Source: Candidatus Bacteroides merdipullorum (lineage in GTDB: Bacteria > Bacteroidota > Bacteroidia > Bacteroidales > Bacteroidaceae). Taken from it: a stretch of 64,000 nt of DNA. Positions 1-9,758 of this stretch are shown here, piece after piece. Below the pieces are notes generated by a model. That model searched no databases and was not told where the DNA came from. It worked only from the letters and a program-made list of their open reading frames with translations. The stretch spans positions 1-64,000 of the forward strand of contig DXCK01000046.1 in the NCBI GenBank assembly GCA_019116045.1. The letters are read 5' to 3'. The position numbers and the translations under genes are program-made. The first letter of the stretch is position 1. Each line of letters opens with the position of its first letter.

Positions 1-107
1 CGTAGTCGAAGAATCTCCCTAAGGGCTCTGTCCGTCTGGCAGCGCAAGAAGGAGATGTTTCGACTTCGCTGCGCTCCGCTCAACATGACAGATACAACAC
101 AATGTAT
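1..107. repeat. Dispersed 'AGTCGAAGAATCTC...GGAGATGTTTCGACTTCGCT...CAACATGACAGA' repeat, copy 1 (cut by window edge)
   Basis: Shares cgtagtcgaagaatctc, ggagatgtttcgacttcg and caacatgacaga(t/g) blocks with 29757-29917 and 43540-43622. Confidence 0.8.
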
Positions 108-157
108 AAACTAAATTTCAGTACCTACTTATTATGATTTAATCATGATTTGTCAAA

Positions 158-1231
158 ATGGAAACAAATGTAACAGAGTTAACTTCCAATGCCGTTAGTC
201 TCTTACAATCATTGATTGCTATACCGTCTGTGAGTCGCGAAGAGGGGAAAGCTGCGGATTATTTGCAACAATATATTGAATGTCAAGGCATGGAGACCGG
301 CCGTAAAGGGAATAATGTCTGGAGCCTTGGTCCGATGTTTGATCTACGGAAACCAACATTGCTTCTTAATTCACATATAGATACGGTTAAACCAGTAAGT
401 GGTTGGCGACACGATCCTTTTGTGCCGAAACTGGAAAGCAATGGGAAGCTTTATGGCTTAGGCAGTAATGATGCGGGTGCCAGTGTTGTCAGTTTGTTGC
501 AAGTCTTTCTTACTCTATGTCGTACAACTCAATCGTATAATCTTTTATTCTTGGCATCTTGCGAGGAAGAAATCTCTGGGCGGGATGGAATCGAGAGTGT
601 TTTGCCTCAATTGCCTCCTATTGCTTTCGCGTTGGTGGGAGAGCCTACTGAGATGCAGCCTGCCATTGCAGAAAAAGGGTTGATGGTACTGGATGTTACA
701 GCTATGGGGCGTTCGGGACATGCTGCACGCGAGGAAGGAGATAATGCTATCTACAAGGTGTTGGAAGACATTGCTTGGTTTCGAGACTATCGCTTTCCGA
801 AGGTTTCGTCTTTGTTAGGGCCAGTCAAGATGAGCGTGACGATGCTTAATGCAGGTACGCAGCATAATGTTATTCCTGATCGTTGCACGTTTGTTGTGGA
901 TATACGCAGTAACGAGTGTTATACTAATCAAGAACTGTTTGATATGATCACTTCGCATTTGAAGTGTGAAGCCCGTGCTCGTAGTTTCCGCCTTGGTTCG
1001 TCGCATGTTTCACCGCAACATCCTTTGGTTCAGCGTTCGGTTGAGTTAGGTCGAAAACCGTTTGGTTCTCCTACTTTGTCAGATCAGGCGTTAATGACTT
1101 TTCCTTCCATGAAAATGGGTCCTGGTAAGAGTAGCCGTTCACATACGGCTGATGAATTTGTTTTTGTTCATGAGATAGAAGAAGCAATCGGATTGTATTT
1201 GAGGTTGCTGGATGGGGCGGTTCTTAAGTAG
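158..1231 (+). CDS. argE: M20 family peptidase, N-acetyl/N-succinyl-ornithine deacetylase-like
   Basis: 357 aa; NSHIDTVKP, GSNDAG and ASCEEE metal-site motifs of M20 deacetylases. Confidence 0.75.
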   Translation: METNVTELTSNAVSLLQSLIAIPSVSREEGKAADYLQQYIECQGMETGRKGNNVWSLGPMFDLRKPTLLLNSHIDTVKPVSGWRHDPFVPKLESNGKLYGLGSNDAGASVVSLLQVFLTLCRTTQSYNLLFLASCEEEISGRDGIESVLPQLPPIAFALVGEPTEMQPAIAEKGLMVLDVTAMGRSGHAAREEGDNAIYKVLEDIAWFRDYRFPKVSSLLGPVKMSVTMLNAGTQHNVIPDRCTFVVDIRSNECYTNQELFDMITSHLKCEARARSFRLGSSHVSPQHPLVQRSVELGRKPFGSPTLSDQALMTFPSMKMGPGKSSRSHTADEFVFVHEIEEAIGLYLRLLDGAVLK

Positions 1232-2060
1232 TACTTCGGTAGGCATCAATCGCGGCTTTGACAGAACCATGCATCAATAAGAGCGTGTGTGCTTTTCCGT
1301 AATCCACTCCGAGTTCCTCTACCAATATACGTGTGCCTCGGTCGATAAGTTTCTGGTTTGTCAATTGCATGTTTACCATTTTGTTTCCTTTGACGCGACC
1401 CAATTGAATCATGACGCAAGTGGAAATCATGTTAAGAATTAATTTTTGCCCTGTGCCAGATTTCATTCGGCTGCTGCCTGTGATGAATTCTGGCCCAACC
1501 ACCATTTCGATTGCTATGTCGGCTTCGGCTGCCATTGGGCTTCCTGGGTTGCTGGTAATGCAGGCTGTGAGGATGCCGTGTTCGCGTGCTTCATGCAAAG
1601 CCCCTACCACGTAAGGCGTGGTGCCAGATGCGGCAATGCCAATGACAATATCTTTGTTTGTCACGTTGTGTTCAGTCAGTTCCTGCCAGCCGCGCCGGGT
1701 GTTGTCTTCTGCTTTTTCTACGGGGTTGCGCAGTGCGCTGTCTCCTCCGGCGATGAGGCCGATGACCAACGTGGGCGGCATGCCGAAGGTGGGAGGAATT
1801 TCAGAAGCATCAAGCACTCCTAACCGGCCGCTTGTACCAGCTCCCATATAGAAAATACGTCCTCCTTGTTTCATGCGAGGGACGATTTCATTTACTAACT
1901 TTTCTATCTGTGGGATGGTTTCCTTGACAGCTAACGCTACCTTTTGGTCCTCTCTGTTGATGTCTTCCAGTATTTCTCGTACTGATTTCTTTTCCAACTC
2001 ATTATAGAGCGAAGGTTGCTCTGAGATATTGATAAAAGCCCTGCCCGAAAGATCATTCAT
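1224..2060 (-). CDS. murQ: N-acetylmuramic acid 6-phosphate etherase
   Basis: SIS-domain protein with GAGTSGRLGVLDASEIPPTFG and SSRMKSGTGQKLILNM motifs. Confidence 0.93.
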   Translation of the reverse strand: MNDLSGRAFINISEQPSLYNELEKKSVREILEDINREDQKVALAVKETIPQIEKLVNEIVPRMKQGGRIFYMGAGTSGRLGVLDASEIPPTFGMPPTLVIGLIAGGDSALRNPVEKAEDNTRRGWQELTEHNVTNKDIVIGIAASGTTPYVVGALHEAREHGILTACITSNPGSPMAAEADIAIEMVVGPEFITGSSRMKSGTGQKLILNMISTCVMIQLGRVKGNKMVNMQLTNQKLIDRGTRILVEELGVDYGKAHTLLLMHGSVKAAIDAYRSTT

Positions 2061-2074
2061 ATCAAAAAGCTTTA

Positions 2075-2917
2075 TTAGTGGTCAGTGTGATACTGTAATA
2101 ATCCCTCCATAGGACTTTGGGAGATGTTGCCGATGCTGATATTCATTCGGTTGGCTGCTGCGTACAATATCTCTTGATAATAGAAAGCGATGGAACCGGT
2201 GAAGTGCACCTTGTATTGTTGGTAATCTTCGTATTGCATGACGTTGCGTCGGAAAAACTCGCAAAAGCTTTCCAATATCAGATTGTGCACGCTGGGGTCG
2301 TGGAGATGTTGAGCCAGAAAAGGTGAAAATCCAGCCAGAAAGCGGTTTGGGAATGGTTTCCGGTAGACATGTTCTATTATCTCTGCCAGGGTTAGTCCGG
2401 TTTGTTGCAAGAATTCATCTTTCAGTCCGGGCGTCATCTGATTTTTCAGCAGATTGCCTATCAGTAGCTTGCCTAATACAGCCCCGCTGCCTTCATCGCC
2501 CAGTATAAATCCTAAAGGAGAGACGTTGGCCACAATCTTTTCTCCGTCATAAAAGCATGAATTTGAGCCGGTACCCAGTATGCAGGCTATTCCTGTGCGG
2601 TGTCCGCACAACCCCCGGGCTGCGGCCAGCATGTCAGTATTTACCTCCACGAAGCTGGTTTGCAGTTGCTGCTGGAGGATGCGGGTCACTGTGTTTATTT
2701 TGTCCGGGAAGCCGCAGCCTGCTCCGTAGAAATACACGGCCTCGGGCTGCTTTCCTTTTAGGCGAGGTTTCAAAGCTGCTATTTCTGCGTTTATCTCCTC
2801 TTGGGTTTGAAAGAAAGGGTTAGTGCCTTTGGTCGTGAAGCGTTGGGCAGCCTTTCCCCCTTTTTCCACCATGCACCAGTCTGTTTTAGTCGAACCGCTG
2901 TCTGCTATCAGTATCAT
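2075..2917 (-). CDS. BadF/BadG-type amino sugar kinase (MurNAc/GlcNAc kinase)
   Basis: DSGSTKTDW and GTGSNSCFYDG motifs; start overlaps upstream stop by 4 nt. Confidence 0.85.
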   Translation of the reverse strand: MILIADSGSTKTDWCMVEKGGKAAQRFTTKGTNPFFQTQEEINAEIAALKPRLKGKQPEAVYFYGAGCGFPDKINTVTRILQQQLQTSFVEVNTDMLAAARGLCGHRTGIACILGTGSNSCFYDGEKIVANVSPLGFILGDEGSGAVLGKLLIGNLLKNQMTPGLKDEFLQQTGLTLAEIIEHVYRKPFPNRFLAGFSPFLAQHLHDPSVHNLILESFCEFFRRNVMQYEDYQQYKVHFTGSIAFYYQEILYAAANRMNISIGNISQSPMEGLLQYHTDH

Positions 2918-5900
2918 GTTGTTGTTCCTCCTTTTCCTTTTTCGACAGGTTCTGTACATTCATCTACCAAATAGGCGATAGAGACATACGGGATGCCACT
3001 GTTGGTGGTTAGTCCTATTTCGCAAGTCCGACTGTTGCAGTAACCGATCTGTATGCCGTTGGCTTCGATTTGCGGTCGTAGTTTGCGTAGGGCGTAGGCG
3101 TTCAGCTCGGGGTGGGTGAAACCGCGGTCGCCGGCAAAGGCGCAGCAGCCGATTTCTGCAGGCACCAATACAAGTCCGGTGGTGCAAAGCTTGGCCAGTT
3201 TGACCAAGGTGTCTGCCAATCCCATTTCGCGCGTAGAGCAGGTGATGTGCAGGGCGACGGGACGGTTGGTCGGTATGAACTTGAGATATGGGCGCAGGTA
3301 GTTATAGATGAACTCCGCCGGTTCGTACAATTTCATTTTCCGGATAGTTTGTCGCATGCGGTGCAAGCAAGGGCTTTGGTCGCACAAGACGGGATATTTC
3401 CCTTCTTCACTGGCTTTCCAAAGAGCTGCTTCCAGCTCAGCACTCTTCCGGTCGGCAATGTCCGGCATGCCTTTGCTCTCCCAGATGGTGCCGCAACACA
3501 GCTTGTCCATGTGTTCGGGGAAGATGACCTCATAGCCTGCCTTGTGCAGCAGCTTTAGTATTTTATCCACCAGCGGTTGCTCTACCGGCGATTTGTGGGG
3601 CAATCCCATCGTCTGGTTGATGCAACTGGGGAAGTAGACAACCTTTCTTAATGAAGAATGAAGAATATCCGCTTCGCGGGGAGATGAAGAATCACTGTTG
3701 GAGGCAGCCCGTTCTTCATTCTCCATTCTTCGTTTTTCATTCTTCATTTTATAAGCCTTGGGCATGGCAGGTGTCCATTGGGGGATGCCCAGTAAATGGT
3801 GCAGGCTGCGCGTCAGCTTGCTCATGGTGGCGGTTCCCAGCACGGTGTGTGCAGTATCTGCCAGGGTCAGTACGGGGCGCAAGGAGCTTTCGATGCCGGA
3901 AAGGTGGCGGGCGGCGTAGTCGCCGATTTTGTAACCCAGACTGCCGGAAGGAAGTAATTGTTGGCGGACAAAGTGTGTCAGGTCGCCAGTGTTGATACCC
4001 ATGGGGCAGGACATGGAGCAGAGTCCGTCGCCTGCACAAGTCTGGTTACCGGGATAATAGTATTGCTTGACCAGCAAAGCCAGCCGGGCCGGATTCTCGC
4101 CGCTTTGCCGCAATCGGGCTATTTCGCGTTGGATGACAATGCGTTGGCGCGAAGACAGGGTAAAGCCGCACGACACGCAATTCACCTCGCAGAAACCACA
4201 TTCGATGCAGCGGTCTACACGTTTTAATGAAGAATGAAGAATACCCGCTTCGCGGGGAGATGAAGAATGTTCGTTGGAAGTTGTCCATTCTTCATTCTTC
4301 ATTCTTCGTTCTTCATTAAACAGCAGGGGCAGCGGTTTGAAGTGCTTCAGATGACATTCCGGGTCATCGTTGAAGATGACGCCCGGATTGAGCAATCTCA
4401 GCGGGTCGAACAGGCGTTTGACTTCTTCCATGAATCCGAAGGCTTCGTCTCCCCATTCGTAGCGCACGTAGGGAGCCATGTTGCGTCCGGTGCCGTGTTC
4501 GGCCTTCAGCGAGCCGTCGTATTTGTCTACTACCAGGTGTTTGACGTCTTCCATCAGGTCGGCGTAGCGTTTGACTTCGCTGTCGGTGGAGAAGCTTTGG
4601 TTGAGAATGAAGTGATAGTTTCCTTCCAGCGCATGTCCGTAGATGCAGGCATCGTCGTAGCCGTGGCTGGCAATGAGCTGTTGCAGGTCTGCGGTGGCTT
4701 CGGGCAGGTCGTCAATGTGGAACGCCACGTCTTCGATGAGGCAAGTCGTGCCGGGTCGGCGTGTGCCACCCACCGAGGGAAAGATGCCCGAGCGGATGGC
4801 CCAATACTTGCCATATTCCTCCGGTTTGTCGGTGAAGCGCACGGGGATGTAGGTGCTGAACGCTGCGAGGCATGTCTCTATCCGTGCAATGTTTTGAGCC
4901 AGTTCCTCCGGTGTGCGGGCTTTGGTTTCAGCGAGTATGGCGGTCAGTCCCGACGGGTCGGCTGCTTCCTCTTTATACTTTATATATATAGGGTCATCTA
5001 CGGACGACAGACTCTTGTAGTCCAGCAGTTCGGCACCTTTCACCAGCCATTCGCCTTGCTCGTTCACCAGTTTCTTCATGGCTACCACCGCGCGGCAGGC
5101 CTCTTTGATGCTGGTGAAGTAAAGCATGGCACTGGCCTTGTGCGGGTAGTCGTACTCTGTCTTCATGGTCACTTGGGACAAGAACGCCAGTGTTCCTTCG
5201 CTGCCCACCATCAGGTGTGCGATGATGTCGAACGCGTCGTCGAAGCGGACAAAGGGCAGCAGGTTCAGTCCGGTGACGTTTTTGATGGAGTATTTATAAC
5301 GGATGCGTTCGCTCAGCTTTTCGTTGGCACGGATGGTGTCGCGCAGCGTGCAGAGGCGTTGCAGGAACTCTCGGTGGGTCACCTCGAACGAAGCTCGGCT
5401 GACGGCATCGCCCGTGTCGAGCACCGTTCCGTCTGCCAGTACGATGCGGGCTGACAGCAGCATGCGGTCGCTGTTGGCGTGTGTGCCGCAGTTCATGCCC
5501 GAAGCGTTATTCATGACGATGCCTCCCACCATGGCGCTCTTCACCGATGCCGGGTCGGGAGCAAACTTACGCCCGTAGGGAGCGAGCAGTTCGTTGACGC
5601 GCTGGCCGATGAGGCCCGGTTGCAGGGTGATTTGTTCGTGGTCGGGGCTGATGCTGTAGCCTTCCCAGTGCTTGCCTGCCACAATCAGGATGGAGTCGCT
5701 GATGGCTTGTCCGGACAGGCTGGTTCCTGCGGCACGGAAAGTGACCGGCAGTTTGTAGCGCGTGGCCAGGCGGAGAAGTTGAGACACTTCGTCTTCGTCT
5801 TTCGAACGGATGACTATCTGCGGAATGAGGCGGTAGAAGCCGGCGTCTGTGCCCCAGGCCAGGCGGCGCAGTTCGTCGGTATAAATACGTTCCTGCGGAA

Positions 5901-5949
5901 TGAAGGTTTGTGCTTCGCGTAAGAACTCTGTGTAACGATTCTGTTCCAT
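2914..5949 (-). CDS. FAD-linked oxidase C-terminal domain + 4Fe-4S + CCG-type D-lactate dehydrogenase-like protein
   Basis: FAD-binding (MVGGIVMNNASGMNCG), CIECGFCEVNC and CSMSCPMG Fe-S motifs, CCG domain; contains two in-frame repeat-derived inserts. Confidence 0.85.
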   Translation of the reverse strand: MEQNRYTEFLREAQTFIPQERIYTDELRRLAWGTDAGFYRLIPQIVIRSKDEDEVSQLLRLATRYKLPVTFRAAGTSLSGQAISDSILIVAGKHWEGYSISPDHEQITLQPGLIGQRVNELLAPYGRKFAPDPASVKSAMVGGIVMNNASGMNCGTHANSDRMLLSARIVLADGTVLDTGDAVSRASFEVTHREFLQRLCTLRDTIRANEKLSERIRYKYSIKNVTGLNLLPFVRFDDAFDIIAHLMVGSEGTLAFLSQVTMKTEYDYPHKASAMLYFTSIKEACRAVVAMKKLVNEQGEWLVKGAELLDYKSLSSVDDPIYIKYKEEAADPSGLTAILAETKARTPEELAQNIARIETCLAAFSTYIPVRFTDKPEEYGKYWAIRSGIFPSVGGTRRPGTTCLIEDVAFHIDDLPEATADLQQLIASHGYDDACIYGHALEGNYHFILNQSFSTDSEVKRYADLMEDVKHLVVDKYDGSLKAEHGTGRNMAPYVRYEWGDEAFGFMEEVKRLFDPLRLLNPGVIFNDDPECHLKHFKPLPLLFNEERRMKNEEWTTSNEHSSSPREAGILHSSLKRVDRCIECGFCEVNCVSCGFTLSSRQRIVIQREIARLRQSGENPARLALLVKQYYYPGNQTCAGDGLCSMSCPMGINTGDLTHFVRQQLLPSGSLGYKIGDYAARHLSGIESSLRPVLTLADTAHTVLGTATMSKLTRSLHHLLGIPQWTPAMPKAYKMKNEKRRMENEERAASNSDSSSPREADILHSSLRKVVYFPSCINQTMGLPHKSPVEQPLVDKILKLLHKAGYEVIFPEHMDKLCCGTIWESKGMPDIADRKSAELEAALWKASEEGKYPVLCDQSPCLHRMRQTIRKMKLYEPAEFIYNYLRPYLKFIPTNRPVALHITCSTREMGLADTLVKLAKLCTTGLVLVPAEIGCCAFAGDRGFTHPELNAYALRKLRPQIEANGIQIGYCNSRTCEIGLTTNSGIPYVSIAYLVDECTEPVEKGKGGTTT
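3643..3750. repeat. GAAGAAT/ATTCTTC heptamer inverted-repeat element, intragenic copy A
   Basis: aatgaagaatgaagaatatccgcttcgcggggagatgaagaat...cattcttcgtttttcattcttcatt; encodes MKNEKRRMENEERAASNSDSSSPREADILHSSL in the host frame. Confidence 0.85.
4223..4320. repeat. GAAGAAT/ATTCTTC heptamer inverted-repeat element, intragenic copy B
   Basis: tttaatgaagaatgaagaatacccgcttcgcggggagatgaagaat...attcttcattcttcgttcttcattaaa; encodes NEERRMKNEEWTTSNEHSSSPREAGILHSSL in the host frame. Confidence 0.88.
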
Positions 5950-6046
5950 ACTTATAAAGCTGTCTTTTCAGGAGATTCTTTGATTTCGGCGGTAAAGTTA
6001 CACATTTCTGATGGGAGTGCAAACATTCGCTTGTCTATCTCGCCGT

Positions 6047-7354
6047 TCAGTTTGTTTCCCTGTTTTCTTTTTGTCCGAGGCCGGAGGCCGATTTCACCAG
6101 CAGGGCGGTGCCGATGGTCGTGACGCAGCACAGCACCGTCCAGATAAAGAAGTGGCGGTAGCCTATCTGCTCTTGCAGCCAGCCTGCCATCATGCCCAGC
6201 ATCATGCTCAGTGCCATGAAACCGGTGCAGATGGCGTAGTGGGAGGTCTTGTAAGGTCCGTCGGAGAAATGGATGAGGAAGAGCATGTAGGCGGTGAAGC
6301 CGAAGCCATAGCCGAACTGTTCCACGAAGACGCAGAGGTTCACTGTCAGCAGCGAGGGTGCCGAGGCGTAGCTGAGGTAGACGAACGTCAGACAGGTCAG
6401 CGACATGCTCCACGCCATGGGGATGAGCCAGCGCCTGAGTCCGCCGCGTGCGGCCGCCATGCCGCCGATGATGCCTCCCAGCGTAAGGCCGATGACGCCC
6501 ACCGTTCCGTAGACCAGGCCGACTTGGGCGGTGCTCAATCCCAGGCCGCCCCGGTCCGTCGGGTCCAGCAGGAAAGGCTGGATGATTTTGGTCAGTTGTG
6601 CTTCGGGAAAGCGGTAGAGCAGCATGAAGGCCAGGGCGGCGGCGGTTTCCAAGGGACGGCGTTTGGTGAAGAAGGTACGGAAGGCGTCGGCAAATCCCTG
6701 CACGATGCCGCGCACATCGGTGTGTCGGCGTTCGGTGTCCACCGGGGGGCGGGGCAGCGTCCAGTGATGGTAGATGACGACGAGGAGGAAGAAGGCCGAC
6801 AGCACTACGAACACCACCGACCAGGCCAGCGGGATGTCGCCCGTCGTTGTTTCCAGCAGGCCGGCCAGGATGACCAGCGGCCCTTGCCCCACCACCATGG
6901 CGATGCGGTAGAACGTGCTGCGGATGCCTACGTAGAACGACTGGTCGTGTTCGTTCAGAGCCAGCAGGTAGAAGCCGTCGGCGGCAATGTCGTGCGTGGC
7001 CGATGCGAGTCCCATCAGCAGGAAGACCGCCAGCGTGAACTGTACGTAGAACGGCGTGGGCAGGCTGAAGGCGATGCCAGCCAGTGCCAGGGCAATGACG
7101 GCCTGCATCGTCAGGGTCCACCAGCGTTTCGTCCGTACGATGTCGACGAAGGGACTCCAGAAGGGCTTGATGACCCACGGGAGTCCCAGCCATCCGGTGT
7201 ACAGGGCGATGTCGGTGTTCGACAGGCCCAGGCGTTTGTACATGATGACAGAGATGGTCATGACCGCCACGTAGGGCAGGCCTTGGGCAAAGTACAGGGT
7301 CGGTATCCAGGCCCAGGGTGAGCAGCGGCGGGTCGAGGGGGTAGTAGGTTTCAT
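6047..7354 (-). CDS. MFS transporter, AmpG-like muropeptide permease
   Basis: LYFAQGLPYVAVMTISVIMYKRLGLSNTDIALYTGWLGLPWVIKPFWSPFVD signature of AmpG-type MFS; start assigned to MKPTTPSTRR. Confidence 0.8.
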   Translation of the reverse strand: MKPTTPSTRRCSPWAWIPTLYFAQGLPYVAVMTISVIMYKRLGLSNTDIALYTGWLGLPWVIKPFWSPFVDIVRTKRWWTLTMQAVIALALAGIAFSLPTPFYVQFTLAVFLLMGLASATHDIAADGFYLLALNEHDQSFYVGIRSTFYRIAMVVGQGPLVILAGLLETTTGDIPLAWSVVFVVLSAFFLLVVIYHHWTLPRPPVDTERRHTDVRGIVQGFADAFRTFFTKRRPLETAAALAFMLLYRFPEAQLTKIIQPFLLDPTDRGGLGLSTAQVGLVYGTVGVIGLTLGGIIGGMAAARGGLRRWLIPMAWSMSLTCLTFVYLSYASAPSLLTVNLCVFVEQFGYGFGFTAYMLFLIHFSDGPYKTSHYAICTGFMALSMMLGMMAGWLQEQIGYRHFFIWTVLCCVTTIGTALLVKSASGLGQKENRETN

Positions 7355-7367
7355 GGGCAACAGGTTG

Positions 7368-8672
7368 TTATTCGTATTTCTTTTCCAAGGTGGCTCCGGG
7401 GTAGTAGTGCCGCAAGATGGCATCGTAAGCATACCCCTGCTCTCCCATTACGGCGGCTCCTATCTGGCAGAGTCCCACGCCGTGTCCCCAGCCGGCGCCG
7501 GTCAGCACAAACCGGCGGGGCAGGCCTTCGGGCGTGCGTCCTTCTGTCTTGTCTACCACGAAGGCCGAACTGTACAGGTGGGAGGGCGAGAGCGTGCGCC
7601 TGATTTCCAGTTCCTTGCCAATGACAGCCGTCCGCTTCGTGCCCACGATGCGCAGCTTCCAGAGTCGTCCGCTGGTGCCGCGCGCCACGGGCACAAGGTC
7701 GACGATGCCCCCGTAGTCCGTGCCCGAACGCCGGCGGACGAGGTCGGCCAGCTCTTCCTGCGTGTACTCCACGCGCCAGCGGTAGTAGTCTGCCGTTTCC
7801 TGGTCGTAATTGTTCAGCACTTGGCGGAGGATGCGTGCGTCCGTTGTGTGGCAGAAGGCGTCGGGTGCGGAGCGTATCCACCGTTCGGCCTCGGCTTCTT
7901 GTGTCAGGTCGGGCAGTCCGGCCGATGTCCAGTCTCGTTTCCGTCGCAAGTAGGGGTGGGGCGTGTCGGCCCAGCAGGTGGCAAACTCTTCGAGGGCGCC
8001 GCCGCAGCACTTCGAGAAGCGCGCGTCGCAAATCTGTCCCCCGTAAGCCAGCACCTGTCCGCGCGTGGCGGTCACGGCTTGCCGCACGGCATCGGTCGAC
8101 GCCCGCGTGATGCCCTGGTATCGCTGGCAGTGGTCGTCGGCGCAGACATCGAAGCGGGTGTGGGCATCGCGCTCGTACCACACCAGCCGTCCGCCTTCCA
8201 CGTCCTCGTGGGTGGGCAGCGGTGCATCGGTCTCGTGTTGCAGATTGGCCAGCAGCCAACTGCGCGAGATGACTGCGTGTGCCTTCAGCAGTTCGGGCGA
8301 GGCTGTGGCGCTCATCTCGCTGGAGATGACGGAGGTCAGGTATGCTTCGACCGAGACAACGTTGACTGCCGTCAGGCGGTCGCTTTCGACGAGGAGGCGG
8401 AGGGCGCCGCGAAAGCGTTGGTCTTCGTGCCGCTCCCAGTGGAAGCCGATGCCGATGGTGACTTGCAGCAGGTCGAAAGCGTCCGTGGCTTCGTCACTGG
8501 GGGTGAACAGCAGTTCGTCGCAGAGGGTGTCGCCCCAGCGGATGCGCCCTTGCTCGAGGGTGGCGGTTTGCCGACCGCTGACAGGGATAGTATCGGCGCG
8601 GTAAGAGCCGTGCAGCACGAAGTCTATCCGTTCGCGGCTCAGGATGCCTACTTGTACGCGAGGTTCATTCAT
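7368..8672 (-). CDS. SpoIID/LytB domain-containing protein
   Basis: VNVVSVEAYLTSVISSEM, AHAVISRSW, GWGHGVGLCQIGA motifs. Confidence 0.88.
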   Translation of the reverse strand: MNEPRVQVGILSRERIDFVLHGSYRADTIPVSGRQTATLEQGRIRWGDTLCDELLFTPSDEATDAFDLLQVTIGIGFHWERHEDQRFRGALRLLVESDRLTAVNVVSVEAYLTSVISSEMSATASPELLKAHAVISRSWLLANLQHETDAPLPTHEDVEGGRLVWYERDAHTRFDVCADDHCQRYQGITRASTDAVRQAVTATRGQVLAYGGQICDARFSKCCGGALEEFATCWADTPHPYLRRKRDWTSAGLPDLTQEAEAERWIRSAPDAFCHTTDARILRQVLNNYDQETADYYRWRVEYTQEELADLVRRRSGTDYGGIVDLVPVARGTSGRLWKLRIVGTKRTAVIGKELEIRRTLSPSHLYSSAFVVDKTEGRTPEGLPRRFVLTGAGWGHGVGLCQIGAAVMGEQGYAYDAILRHYYPGATLEKKYE

Positions 8673-9643
8673 GGCTTTTCTTTTAAAGGAGGGTTGGAGG
8701 AGGAAGCGGCCTGTGCCGACCGTATCCGTTGTTTCAGTATGTCGAAGTCCGCTGCCGACGGACATACTTCGCCGAGTATCTGCCGCAGGTCGGCGGCGTT
8801 GACGCGCTCGAAGTCTTTCTCCACGGGCAGTATGAACACGCCGCCCATGTCCACCGACGCGGGGCTGCAGAGCAGGTGTTCGTCGCCCGGCGCATCATAA
8901 CACGAAGGACGGTGACGACGGCGGGGGAAGAGGATGAGCACCCAGCGCGGTCCTTCGCTCCAGCAAAGGAGGTTCAGCATCGGCTCGGCATGGCCGGGCG
9001 GCACAGGCAGGGCTTGGCAGATCGCGTGAAACAGGGTGACGGCTTCCGTCTCGTCGCGGGCGTCGATGAGCAGCGGGCGACGCGGGTCGCTGTCCAGGCT
9101 GTAGAGCGACGAACGTCCGCAGCCGGCCAACCGCTCTGCCGGGAGAGATGTCCACTGCGTCTCGATGGGCAGGAAGCCCCGGTTGCCCGCCTGGAAGTGG
9201 GCGTGGTCGGGAGCGGAGGCACCACAACGCGGACCGTTGTAGAACAGGGTGTAGCCGGGCAGCAGTCGGGCCAGACGCAACAGGTCGGCCAGGCGCGGGG
9301 CGATGTGCTGGGGCACGTGGCCGGTAGCGGCCAAGGTCAGGTGGCGCGGGAAGATGGGGTAGGGATTGACCAGGATGTCATAGCGTCCTTCCAACGCCCG
9401 GATGGCTTCTTGTTCCGCCGGGCGGTTCGCCGCGCAGAGGAAGCACGTCCGCTGGCGGATGGAATGGTCATCTACGCGGGCGGCGGACGACACGATGCGG
9501 GCCGGGTTGCACTGGACGCGGAAGGTCGTGCTGTCCACGCAGAGCGTTTTCACGCGCACCCGGCTCAGGGCGGCGTAGTTGCGTTGCGCCGTGGGCCACG
9601 CGGTCAGTTGGTCGTTCAGAAACTTATCTATCTCTTCGTTCAT
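8669..9643 (-). CDS. DUF4922 / HIT-like nucleotidyltransferase-fold protein
   Basis: CFLCAANRP and GASAPDHAHFQAG motifs; 4-nt overlap with the SpoIID gene. Confidence 0.75.
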   Translation of the reverse strand: MNEEIDKFLNDQLTAWPTAQRNYAALSRVRVKTLCVDSTTFRVQCNPARIVSSAARVDDHSIRQRTCFLCAANRPAEQEAIRALEGRYDILVNPYPIFPRHLTLAATGHVPQHIAPRLADLLRLARLLPGYTLFYNGPRCGASAPDHAHFQAGNRGFLPIETQWTSLPAERLAGCGRSSLYSLDSDPRRPLLIDARDETEAVTLFHAICQALPVPPGHAEPMLNLLCWSEGPRWVLILFPRRRHRPSCYDAPGDEHLLCSPASVDMGGVFILPVEKDFERVNAADLRQILGEVCPSAADFDILKQRIRSAQAASSSNPPLKEKP

Positions 9644-9660
9644 ACGGTTGTTTTGGGGTG

Positions 9661-9745
9661 CTCCTTCCGCACACGGGCCGCGGTTCTTGTCCGCACGGGC
9701 CCAGGCTCTTTCGGACACGGGGCGCGGCTCTTGTCCGGAGGGAGC
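9661..9745. repeat. Degenerate ~22-24 bp GGAC/CGGACAC tandem repeat, copy 1
   Basis: Successive units CCGCACACGGGCCGCGGTTCTTGT / CCGCACGGGCCCAGGCTCTTT / CGGACACGGGGCGCGGCTCTTGT. Confidence 0.65.
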
Positions 9746-9758
9746 AAACGGCTTATTC

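Noticed and set aside
4267-5454. 395-aa plus-strand ORF opposite the FAD/Fe-S dehydrogenase
   Set aside because: Shadow ORF: the minus-strand protein has clear FAD and Fe-S motifs over the same region, and this translation resembles no protein family
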